From positions 12,662,434 through 12,726,433 of the forward strand of contig NC_050099.1 in NCBI RefSeq assembly GCF_902167145.1: 64,000 nt of DNA, written 5' to 3'. The number at the start of each line of letters is the position of its first letter. The stretch's first letter is position 1. Source of the DNA: Zea mays. Its lineage: Eukaryota; Streptophyta; Magnoliopsida; Poales; Poaceae. Under the pieces are notes generated by a model that worked only from the letters and a program-made list of their open reading frames with translations, made no database searches and was not told the origin of the DNA. Shown piece by piece: positions 1-9,605 of this stretch. Position numbers and translations under genes: made by a program.

Positions 1-901
1 TATCTGTGCTTCACCATGTAAATGTTATTCTCATTGTGTTCTTCGATCCATGGCGACCTAGGTGATCTAGTCCTAATTGATGTGTGACCAATCTTTAAGT
101 CAACATATTTTTAGCGACTCTGCTGGGAGCGAAATGCTTTGGCTCTAATTTGTAGCCAATTCTCTTTGCCCCAGCTATGTTCTTTATTGATCTATCTTTC
201 TATGCTTGCTATTACCATTGCATATGGCCCAAAATACCGATCACATCTAGTTTTGACCCCTTGTGGTCTTGTTTGCTGTTTCACAATGTGTTGTAATTGT
301 CGTTGCAAAATTAAACAAAGTCATCGAGTTCTAGATCATGGAGTTTCAAGGCAGTTCTCTTGGTTTTTTTTGAATGTTTTGGAGAATCGCCTGATGCATG
401 TCTTGACAAATGATTTGACATCATCACCTATTTTTATCGGATCCTAGATTCGGCATATTTAGGGCATAAGGACAACAAGGCTTATACATTGCCTCAGCAA
501 GCATTATGCTTTAAAATTACAAGATGATCCAACCAAACTTTTTACATTTACTACTCATTGTCCCTAATCAACCCTATGTTGTCGTTCATCACTTGATCCG
601 ATGATCAAGGATGATGTCCTAGACTTGTCGACCGACCTAGGACAACCCAACGGTGTCCTTGCCCCAACGGAGTCCCTCCCGGGCAATAGCTTTGATGGTT
701 CCTTTGCTAGTTTACTCAAAAAACTAGCCACTTTTATCATGTAAGCGTGATTGATTATTATTTATCTTTTGTTGGTTTGCTCGGAAACCTCTCCATGCTT
801 CATTACAAAACTGTGATCCTCATTGTGTTCTTCAATCCATGGCAACCTCAGCAATCTAGCCCTGTTGTCGTTAGTATGTGACCCATATCTTTACGTCAAC
901 A
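1..901 (+). mobile_element. Decayed LTR retrotransposon remnant, cut by window edge
   Basis: Positions 1-105 and 796-901 are diverged direct copies of each other. Both contain a 'cattgtgttctt.atccatgg' block and both end in 'gtcaaca'. The first is followed by 'ttagcgactctgctggga', which resembles the primer binding site region of grass gypsy elements. I read this as the tail of a 5' LTR, a short internal region and the tail of a 3' LTR. A short reading frame from about 601 to 741 runs to a stop, but I do not recognise it. The start of the element lies outside the window. The copies differ at many positions, so the insertion is old. Confidence 0.5.
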
Positions 902-2870
902 CAATGTAATACCGAGAATTGTCTTTTAAAACAAAATAACGTTGATAGAAGAATGTCCTCACTACGTATAGTGGCAACTAAAGTGTCTCACGCGGTTCTT
1001 TTCCTATACCACTAACAAATAGTGTGTTTGGATGCGTGATATATATATAAGTAAGATTGCTGGCTAGCTGGTCAGCGTGTGGCGACCATTGACTTGAGGC
1101 GCATTGCGTGCACGTACGCAATGGTATACGTACTGAAAATGAGGAAACAGAACATAGTCCACTGAACGATTGTTGGAAGTCCAGCTCCATTAGCATATTT
1201 TTAGGAGTTGACTTCACGAAGTACTTGGTGGCAAGCTAGCTAGCCAGCGCTGTTGCAGCCACTTCGACGTGGTGGTAGCCAGGTTGACCTTTGTGGTGGA
1301 TGCATAACTCATGGCTGGGGTTCATCTTCTCGATCCATGTGGTTGCTCTATCTTTTGGGTTGTCCAGCAACTGGTGTTCAAGATTGAATATACACACACA
1401 GTTCATCATTGGCCAGCCAGCCAACTGTATCTCATTTGATCACTGAAGAAAGAAGTTGCAAATCAGCGGCATCAATAGTGTGATTTATTGATTCCAAGTC
1501 ATCAGTACATATGCACCACAACAGCTGAATATGTATATTCCTTGTGTTAGAAAATTATTTTTTTATTATCAGTAGAAGAGAGATAAGCGGATAATTATCA
1601 GCTGAATATGTAGACTCCTTATAAGGAAGCTAATATTTACTACTACTACTACTCTACTTGGTTGACTCAGAGAATCTGCAGGCTGCACAAGGTGATAAGT
1701 TACTATTTAATTATTTCAGTACATTTGGTCCATATAGATCTCATAGACAGTTGTGTTATTAGTTTTCTCGGTACCTGTTCCCCCCAATAACAACATTGAC
1801 CAGACAGTCCATCCTTCCTCACAACGGTGTTCGTGCATCATGCTAGCTCACTGCTCAATAATTCTGAATCACATCTCACAAATATTTATTATTCATGTGA
1901 GAGGTAGAGCTCACTTGCAGATGATGCCTGACAGTGACAGATCAGAGCATACATGCATGCATGATCTAGAGATTGGAAACTCTGACACCGATGTTAGCTG
2001 GTAGCTTGACAAGTTTTAAGGCGTCGACAGGCACCCTGCAGGGCTCACGTACAATCAAAGATCTGATCTGACCATAAACCGTTAGCAGTCCATCAGACAG
2101 TTGCAGTCCGACCTGTCGCTAGTTATTCACTGCACTCAGCACTACAGTCTACAGCCTATATTTAGAAAAATAAAAAGGGAAGAAAAAAGTTCAGGCGTTC
2201 GTTTCAGTGACACCACAAACCTCTGCACTCATCTTTTTTTTTCTTTCTTTGCTGAAGTTATATCTTGGGAGCAGACACAATTGATTCAGTCCGTAGCTGA
2301 AGGCTTCCTAGTAGTCCAAATTCAGCCAACTAGAGCAGCCTTGTGTTATTAGAATCGTCGTTCGGCGCCTAGTGCATACAGCATGCCTCGGATACTCGAC
2401 AACAAGCAGAAATTTTTAAATCGCCTTCAGACTGATATCCTAACACTTCATATATAGACGAGGCCCATCTTGTTATTGCAAAAGAACAAAACAACAGATC
2501 ACGCCTTGTTCAACACTATTAAAGATATTCGAAATATGCATGTGTCAGCTCTCCTGGGAGAGTGGATGCAGCAGATGTTGAAGACAGCGCGGGCAAGAGT
2601 CCAGTTGAAGGAAGGCGTGATTTCTTGGGCCGGCGCACAAGGAAGCCCAGTTCGAGGATTTCTGGGGCCGAATGGATTCGTTAGTTTGGTCCAATAGCTA
2701 ACAAGAAGTGATTGTAATAAATAGAAGATTGGTTGCCTCGACTCTATTCTTCTTCTCGGCTTACGTCTTCTTCCCTATCTCCGCTCAACGTTCACCTCGT
2801 CGACCATAGAACGTTGACAAGTGCACTAGTATGCGGTGCGTTATATTATTAGATGCGGATTCGGTTATCA
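902..2870. other. Undefined AT-rich sequence, no supported gene
   Basis: No convincing gene is seen. Small minus-strand frames at 978-1424 lack family features. There is a short (TAC)n tract near 1639-1653. The stretch 2690-2840 looks like an LTR tail, with an 'aataaa' signal followed by a pyrimidine-rich segment and 'gttgacaa', but I could not find a partner repeat. Confidence 0.4.
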
Positions 2871-3743
2871 ACCACCTGTGCTATTTTTAATGACGATTCC
2901 TTAAAAAAACCGCCACTAGAAATCATATTTTTAGAGACGGTTCCTTATGAAAACCGCATGTAAAAATCCATAATTTCTAGTAGCGGTTTTCTTAAGAAAC
3001 CGTCACTAGAAATTATTTTTATTCTTAATTTTTCGAGTTTTTAAAACGACCTCGTATGATGAAACAACCAAAATAAAAGTTGTAGATCTCTAAAAGTTAT
3101 AAAACTTTGTAGTTGACAACTTTTTATTTGAAATCATTTCGGCTCTCAAAAATTGTATCTAAATTTGTCAAATTTAAACTTCAAATTTTGCAAACGACCT
3201 CGGATGAAAAAAGTGTCAAAATGAAAGTTGTAGAACTTCAAAACTTATTCAACTTTGTAGTTGACAACTTTTTTATTTGAATTCGTTTACGGTCTCAAAC
3301 AAGCAATTTACACTTAGTTGGTTGTAATATGTGGGCAACAAAACTACAAACTAGACACAAAGCATGCCATAGGTGGAATAGTAGATGACGGTACACGCGA
3401 GGGTGAGGTTCAGGGGTTTGATTCCTAGCAACCGCGTAGTTTTGCACGAAAAATGCAGCGACTTGCGACTTCGACGGAGATGGGTGGGGCTGGGATGGGC
3501 TTAAAGCCTCCCCTAATAAAAATAGTTTTTTTACTATTTTTAAAACTCGTTTTATGTTTTCTGGAAACGATTTTCACTGGCGGTTTTATTACGCCGACCG
3601 CCAGTGAAAATCGATTTCCACTTGCTGTACTCATTTATCTATCTTTAAAAATAATGATTTCTACTGGTCCCTAGTACTGGTGGTTACGAAAAACGCCACT
3701 ATAAATAGGTTTACGACCGCCACTATAGAGCTTCTCTGTACTA
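2871..3743. mobile_element. Degenerate non-autonomous CACTA element
   Basis: The sequence carries inverted and direct copies of a 'ccgccactagaaat' type subterminal motif at 2890-3035 and 3575-3735. Two copies of an internal 'aaagttgtag...tttgtagttgacaactttt' block lie between them (3080-3130 and 3225-3275). This arrangement is typical of small CACTA elements in grasses. The right end 'agagcttctctgtacta' resembles a mutated CACTA terminus. The left end is uncertain and no clean 3-bp target duplication is visible. There is no transposase frame. Confidence 0.55.
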
Positions 3744-4217
3744 ATGGTGGTATCAGACGTGGTTTGTCAGCGTGCAAAGATGGCATGTGCTTTCGACCTA
3801 GGTGTTGCCATGGCGATCGCGGCGCAATCCAAGTCCATGTTGCAATCGAAGACGCTGGCCATGCAGTCCATGTTGCTCCAACAGTTGTGCGATCGTCTGG
3901 AGTCGAATGACGTGCGTTGGAGGTAGTTGGAGTCCACGGTGGAGAAGAACGCTGACGACGACATTGCATTGCTAACCTCCAAGTTCAATGAGGTCGAAGG
4001 TGTGATTTCCCATGCAAATCTTGATGCGATCTCTAAGCACAACTCAACGCCCAGGTAGCTGAGTTGCAGGCCATGGCACTAGATCGGCGGGACGCCATCG
4101 CGATAGACGCAACTGTCTGGGTGGCTGCGTTGGAGAACGACACCTCTGTCTTTGAAGCATGGCGACCTCGGATCCAAGGCTCTTTCGAAACCATCAAGTC
4201 TTTGGTCAATGATGTCA
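3744..4217 (+). pseudogene. Gypsy gag 5' fragment, split by CACTA insertion
   Basis: The segment begins with 'tggtatcagacg', close to an initiator-Met primer binding site. A reading frame from about 3779 resembles the N-terminal helical part of a plant gypsy gag (repeated QSK.LAMQS and LESTVEKNADDD type residues). It is broken by an in-frame stop near 3925 and a frameshift near 4050, then continues (ALDRRDAIAIDATVWVAALE) to 4217. The frame resumes at 27501 beyond the CACTA element, which shows that the CACTA element inserted into this gag. TSD TCA occupies 4215-4217. The original LTR is not seen upstream; the decayed CACTA element abuts instead. Confidence 0.55.
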
Positions 4218-4520
4218 CACTACAAAATGGCCCCCCTTTAGCAATGCATATATGTATTGGCATAAGCCTATATAAGCGTTGCTAGGGTTTATACCAACGC
4301 ATAATTATATGTTGCCTATACTGCCGTTGCTAGGGGCTACTGCAACGCTTGAACATAAGTTGGTAAGTCATATAAATAAGCGTTGGTAAACTGCAACAGA
4401 TTTTTATAAGATACAACAACACTTACATGTGTTGGTGCCGCCCAAGACCAGCTCGTTATCATAGGATGCTACAACGTTTAGTTTCGAGTTGTAGCAACAT
4501 TTTTATCCGTTGCAAGCAAT
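4218..4520. repeat. CACTA left terminal and subterminal repeats
   Basis: The 5' terminal inverted repeat is followed by about ten degenerate copies of GCGTTGC/CAACGC in both orientations between 4240 and 4515. In the superfamily, such subterminal repeats are binding sites for the TNPA-type protein. That role is inferred here. Confidence 0.75.
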
Positions 4521-5569
4521 AAACCAATAAAAAATATTTGAATATTTTATTTTGAGGTTAAGATTACAACAAGCTGAACAATGCACATTTGATATTTCTG
4601 GAATCATCCACACACATGGCAAATAAGCAAAATATATATATTTAAAATCAATAGTTGCATTACAAAAAGTTGATCCATAGTTTCATATATAATTGCACAC
4701 AACATGGAGACTCAGACTAAGCTGCTAATTAGAGAGTGCAGACGAGAAAAAAAAGTTGTTCAACTGTAGGCATTTTTTCTAGAAATCTGACCAGAGGCAA
4801 TTATCCCTAGCGTTGGCGATGACAATCCTTTGAATGGAGGGGATAGCTAGGGGCATAGCAAAGCTCCACCTCCACAGTAAGTGCCGCAACATGGGAGCGC
4901 CAGGTTTATTACAAAGAAAGTTCGAAGTACATATTCATGCATCCTTAAATCTTTCGTTGCCACTGTGTTTTGCACTGAGGATGGGCACAAGCACGTCTAA
5001 AGTTCCTTCAATTCACCCTTGCAAAAGAATTAGAGTACTCAATAAACATCATCGAAGAAGTATTTGACATGTTTTTTTGACAAATAAATAGAGACTAGAA
5101 GAAGGAAGCGCCCTACCAGGCGGATGTACTAGCCACTTATACACAGACATTAATTGAATTTTTTCTCTATAAATAATAGGAATGTACTCTATACCTTTGC
5201 ACTTAATTGGTGCCTACTGTCTTGCTTTACCATCTCCATAAGCACTGTTTGCAGTTCATCAGCTCTGCAAAAGCAAAAGCAAGCAAGGAAAAAGGTAAAA
5301 CAACAGTTCAATTAAAAAGAAAATATCCAACCTTCTTTCTGAGACCGTTACATGTCTAGCCCTATCTGGAGTTGACTGTCCAGTGGAGTGTCACCTGGTG
5401 CATCATAGTCATCAATTTAGACTTTAAAATACATATTCTATCAATTTTGTTGTCATGAAACAAATCATATTCCTTACAAAGCATGCATCTCATAGAATGC
5501 AAGAAAACAAAGAATAGTAAAAAATACAGATGAGTACACCACCTAACTTTTTAAATTATATTTCCTATT
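4521..5569. other. CACTA interior, no gene recognised
   Basis: This is AT-rich non-coding sequence between the subterminal repeats and the copia fragment. The short frame at 4834-5067 has no recognisable family features. Intron-like 'tttgcag' and 'gtaaa' signals occur, but no exon could be supported. Confidence 0.4.
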
Positions 5570-7100
5570 AAGTGTCAAAATTTCTATCAAATCACTTGGT
5601 GAACCCTTAGAAGATACTCGTGTTGTCAAGAAGTTTCTAAGAGTTGTGCCACCCCAATTCAATCAAGTTGTTGTCTCAATCGAGATGTTTTCTGTGATGT
5701 CAAGACACTTTCAGTTGAAGACCTAGTTGGAAGGCTTCAGGCAGCTGAAGATCGGTTTGAAGACAAACTGGAGCAAGTCACAGACAAAGCAGGAAGACTG
5801 CTACTAGCTGAAGAGGAATGGTTGGAGAAACACAAGCAAAGGTTTCAGTCCAATTCACACAAGAACAGTAATAGTGGAGGGACAAACCAGTGGAAGGCAA
5901 AGGTTTCTAACAAATCTGAAGGTGCTAGCTCCAGTACTCCTCACAAGGTCAAATTGACATCACAAGGAACACCCAGAAGAAAAGGGAGATGCAGAAACTG
6001 TGGCATCTATGGTCATTGGGCAGAAGACTGTAAAAGACCAAAAAGAGATAAGAAGGATCACAAACAGCAGGAGGCAAATGTTGCAGTTGGAGATGTGAAG
6101 AATGCAGCACTACTCTTCGCTGAGGTGCAAGACTCATTAGGTGGAACTTCTCAGGAAATACACCTGTCTGAAGAAAAAGTAGTGCCTGTATTCTGTTCAG
6201 ATGAAGTCTGGGTATTAGACACTGGAGCTAGTAACCACATGACAGGCACCAAGTCTACACTTACTCAACTTGATGACACTGTCAGTGGGTCAGTGAAGTT
6301 TGGTGATGGGTCTACTGTCAAAATCTGTGGACTAGGTTTGGTGGTGATGAAAACCAGACAAGGTGACCACAAGGTACTCACTAGTGTGTACTACATTCCA
6401 CAATTGAAAAGCAACATAATTAGTCTTGGACAACTAGAGGAAGCAGGCTGTGACATCAGACTATTTGCTGGTAGACTGAAAGTATTTGATCCAGAGTATA
6501 ACCTGTTGGTCAGTGCACCTCGCACTGGGAACAGACTGTACACAGTACAGTTGAGTGTGATACCTCCAGTTTGTTTGCTGTCACAACTAGATGATGTAGC
6601 TTGGCTATGGCATTCAAGATTTGGTCACCTGAATTTTAAAGCTCTAAGAAATTTGGGAGTGAAAGGAATGGTAGAAGGGATGCCAGTTGTGGACAGACTT
6701 GAGCAAGTTTGTGATGCATGTACTTTGGGAAAGCAGCACAAAGCACCTTTTCCAAAGACATCGCTTTACAGGGCAAAGAGGGGTCTAGAATTGTTTCATG
6801 CTGATCTATGTGGCTAGATTAGACCACAGACAGTAGGTGTAAACCTCTATTTCCTATTAGTAGTTGATGATTTCAGCAGGTTTATGTGGATTGAACTCCT
6901 GAAGACAAAAGGTGAAGCTTTGTCATGTCTGATCAAGATCAAGCAGAGAGCAGAAGTAGAGCTAGAAAGCAAGTTGAAAGCAGACAACCTTCAAAATTTA
7001 TCAGCTTCAGGTTCAGCTGCAAACAACCTTCAAAATTCTGATAACACTAAAAGTTCAAGCATGGTTCCACTGAGAATTACAAGCAATAGAAGCTAACAAG
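5570..7100 (+). pseudogene. Copia gag-protease-integrase fragment inside CACTA
   Basis: A gag tail starts near 5590 and reaches a CX2CX4HX4C zinc knuckle (CRNCGIYGHWAEDC, about 5992-6033). The open frame at 5822-6817 continues into an aspartic protease motif (VLDTGASNHMTG), then the GAG-pre-integrase region (WHSRFGHLNF) and the start of the integrase core (ELFHADLCG). A TAG stop at 6815-6817 follows, then decayed integrase sequence (VVDDFSRFMWIELLKTKGEA) to about 6950. Beyond this is an LQN-rich linker with a direct repeat. The N-terminus of gag is missing upstream of a stop- and frameshift-containing stretch at 5590-5820. No flanking LTRs are found, so this is either a truncated insertion or retroelement sequence captured by the CACTA element. 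Confidence 0.8.
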
Positions 7101-7102
7101 AC

Positions 7103-8060
7103 ATGGAGTTGGTCAGAACTGCCAAATGGACAGAAAGTCATAGGACTGAAGTGGATTTTAAACTCAAGAAGAATGCAGCAGGAGAAGTTGTGGTGGGAGT
7201 ATATGTTGATGATCTCATAATCTGTGGACCATCAGTAGTAAAAATAGAAGAATTCAAGAGGCAGATGATGCACACTTTCAACATGAGTGACCTTGGTTTG
7301 CTGAGTTACTACTTGGGCATGGAAGTTACACAGAAGGAGGGTGAGATATTAATCTGTCAAAGTTCATATGCAGCAAAGATTCTTGAGCTGTGTCACATGA
7401 CTGGTTGCAACCCCATTGATACTCCTATGAAACAAAGAATAAAACTCACTGCTGCTAAGAAAGGGATTGAAAAGGATGTTACTAGATACATGAGTGTGAT
7501 TGGTAGTCTGAGATACCTAGTGAACACAAGACCTGACTTATCCTTTGCTGTTGGACTTGTGAGCAGGTTCATGGAAGGTCCTAACAAAGAGCACTGGACA
7601 ACAATTAAAAGAATTGTGAGGTATATAGCAGGAACACTGAACTATGGGATAAAACTCAAGAAAGGGGGAAATTGTGAACTATCTCTGCTAGGATACACAG
7701 ACAGTGATTGCTCTGGTGATTTAGTACACAGGAAGAGTACCTCATGTATTTTATTTTTCTTGGGGTCAAACCCAGTGACCTGGTCCTCTCAAAAGCAAAA
7801 AGTAGTTGCCTTGTCATCCTGTGAAGCTGAATATATTGCAGCAGCTCTGGGTGTTTGTCAGGGAGTGTGGTTGAGTACCTTGCTTGCTGATATAATGAAG
7901 GAGGAAGTAAAGAAATTCAGTCTGTTGATTGACAACAAGTCAGCCATAGAGCTTGAGCAAAAACCCAGTTTACCACGACAGGAGCAAACACATTGACACT
8001 CGCTACCATTATATTCGAGATTGTATTCAAAAGGGCGTTGTGGATGAAATGATAACAGAT
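7103..8060 (+). pseudogene. Copia RT (internally deleted) and RNase H fragment
   Basis: The frame begins with a scrambled N-terminal RT piece (LPNGQKVIGLKWI is readable in another frame at about 7120-7155). It jumps from 'KKNAAGEVV' straight to the catalytic palm motif VGVYVDDLIICG at 7194, so the intervening RT sequence is deleted. The RT connection (SYYLGMEV, MIGSLRYL-like VIGSLRYLVNTRPDLSFAVG) and RNase H (YTDSDCSGD, SCEAEYIAAA, IDNKSAI) follow. A one-base insertion near 7953 shifts the frame before the HDRSKHIDTRYHYIRD tail. The 3' end breaks off near 8050 in a filler-like junction with a 15-bp direct repeat (8045-8059 and 8090-8104). It is not functional. Confidence 0.8.
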
Positions 8061-8255
8061 TTAATAAGTTGGCGCCAATATCTAGAGTATGAAATGATAA
8101 CAGAGAACTGCAATAGCATTCCTAAAAAAATAAAGAGAAAGCTTTCATAACAGAAATTCAGTCAAGAATGGCAATAGGTGGACCAATTGCAGAACTAATA
8201 GAAGTAACCTGTTTGTCAACACAATAAATTCAGCTTTCTGAAATAATTAACATAC
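8061..8255. other. CACTA interior between copia fragment and captured exons
   Basis: AT-rich non-coding sequence. It includes the second copy of the 15-bp repeat and, at 8225-8255, the likely intron downstream of the lowest captured exon (donor GTATG on the minus strand). Confidence 0.4.
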
Positions 8256-8760
8256 CTTGAGCAGCATTGACAGGACCTTGTACGCTCTCTTTTGAATCAA
8301 AGAGTCGTTGTCCTATAAACAGAAAAAATATGGTAAACTAAACTTAGATTCATGGTTACATGAAAAACACAATCTTAACTTGCATTAAACCATATATGTA
8401 CCTTAATTGCAGGTTTCACATAAGTGAACAACACATTGATAGACTTTGCTACTACACCAGACATCAATGAACCTGCAAAATCCAAAAGTAGAGCCCTGGA
8501 ATTCAAGTCAAGGCTTAAGATCAACATTAGAATTTGATCGAAATTACATGATATACCTGCAATAATCCAATAGCTTTTAAGAGAGAGCATCCGAAATTTT
8601 AGAAGTCTTAGACATTCCCAAGTACAGCTTTAACTGGACCTTAAGCCAAAACAGAATTAGATAGAAGATGTGAACCTGTAATGCATGTAACAATCCCTCC
8701 TAGTGAGCTCCAGCCATCCTTGTCGTCTTTCCTGAAGAAGTGTTATATGTAGTATGGGGA
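8256..8760 (-). pseudogene. Captured exons of a cellular gene, possibly RRP12-like
   Basis: On the minus strand two exons have clean GT-AG borders and compatible phase. Exon 8472-8402 encodes SLMSGVVAKSINVLFTYVKP and AIK. Exon 8312-8256 encodes DNDSLIQKRAYKVLSMLLK in phase 0. The 'QKRAYKVL' segment after a helical repeat resembles plant RRP12-like ribosome-biogenesis HEAT-repeat proteins (NUC173 domain); that assignment is from memory and tentative. Further exon-like pieces upstream (about 8640-8550 and 8747-8692) have plausible splice sites but stops in places. Retained introns mean capture at the DNA level, as is common for CACTA elements. There is no start, no terminal exon and no evidence of expression. 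Confidence 0.5.
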
Positions 8761-8876
8761 CAGAGCACGGATGACAGTAGGGTTCCACTTGAATATGTTG
8801 TAATGCTAATCATTCCAACATCTAAACATATCTAAATCTAACAGAACAATACCAACAAAGTGTGGGAAAAACCTAG
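8761..8876. other. CACTA interior left of the nested gypsy element
   Basis: Intron-like AT-rich sequence ending in the target duplication CCTAG (8872-8876) of the nested gypsy element. Confidence 0.5.
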
Positions 8877-9176
8877 TGTTGGGGACCTTCGGCATCCGAA
8901 GGTCCTCAAAAACATGATTTAACAATGTTTTCCAAGTATGACATATGAACAGGTACCTTCGGTCTTGGGTTAAAAGCATAAACGGTATGGAAAGCAGGAT
9001 TGGAACGAAGGATTGAACCAGCGCCGAAGCTGCGCGCGAGAAAGCTTCGGCTCATTAACAGAAAGAGGAACCGACTTAAGAAGGAAAAGGCTATCTAGTC
9101 CTCGACAGTTTGTTATTAAGTCAATAGTGAATATGAAGGGCATGAATGTAATTTTACATAGGCTGCGTCCTGTGCC

Positions 9177-9184
9177 TATAAATA
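9177..9184 (+). promoter_or_regulatory. LTR TATA box (TATAAATA)
   Basis: TATAAATA about 300 bp into the LTR. It is conserved in the related LTR on the minus strand at 57015-57022. Expected to drive the sense genomic RNA. Confidence 0.7.
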
Positions 9185-9187
9185 GAT

Positions 9188-9209
9188 GAACAGTACCCCC
9201 GTACTGTTC
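9188..9209. promoter_or_regulatory. Perfect 9-bp stem, 4-nt loop just after the TATA box
   Basis: GAACAGTAC, loop CCCC, GTACTGTTC. Repeated at 25423-25444. The related 56653 family keeps both stem arms but has a different loop (AGGG or its complement). The location suggests the start of the transcript, but no function is known to me. Confidence 0.75.
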
Positions 9210-9531
9210 ACGCTGACTTGGCATTCGCTTTTTGCGTCACGCTTGTATTGTCATCTCATTCCGATTGAAGGTACACTTGTAACTCAGCGGTATTTCTGTT
9301 TATACCTAATAATAATATATAATTGTTCATGTTGTCTTTTATATCCCTCGAATTCCATCCTTCGTCATTGTTTAATAAAGTTATGAAGGTACGTCCTTCA
9401 TAACCTTCGTCCGTAAACCATTATATCCTAAGGGAAATAATGCTTCGGAGGACGAAGGACCTTAACGATTAACATTTTTTCTATGTTGCCTTGTTCTTAA
9501 CTCATAGCACTTGAGAACAAGTCCCCAACAT

Positions 9532-9542
9532 TGGCGCCCACC
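9532..9542 (+). other. Primer binding site TGGCGCCCACC
   Basis: It starts one base after the LTR end, as expected for a minus-strand primer site. The core TGGCGCC matches several plant tRNA 3' ends, tRNA-Lys being the likely one. The 33 nt from 9531 are identical to the leader of the minus-strand element at 63598-63630. Confidence 0.75.
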
Positions 9543-9605
9543 TCCGGTGAACTCACTTCCACTCTCAGCTTTTTGAAACATCTTCGGCGATCATAAACCT
9601 TCGTC

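Larger units (their letters stand above)
8877..9530 (+). repeat. 5' LTR of gag-only Tat element
   Basis: 654 bp, identical by eye to 25112-25765. It opens with an inverted repeat (GACCTTCGG.atc.CCGAAGGTC) and is rich in CTTCGG/CCGAAG. A TATA box lies at 9177-9184 and a stem-loop at 9188-9209. The last ~200 bp resemble the reverse complement of the LTR at 56653. Confidence 0.93.

Noticed and set aside
139..447. 102-codon plus-strand frame near the window start
   Set aside because: No domain or conserved motif, and it lies in the decayed LTR element interior.
978..1424. Two short minus-strand frames that could be a small gene
   Set aside because: Different frames, no family recognised, no clear splice sites or promoter linking them.
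1639..1653. (TAC)n microsatellite
   Set aside because: Short and ordinary.
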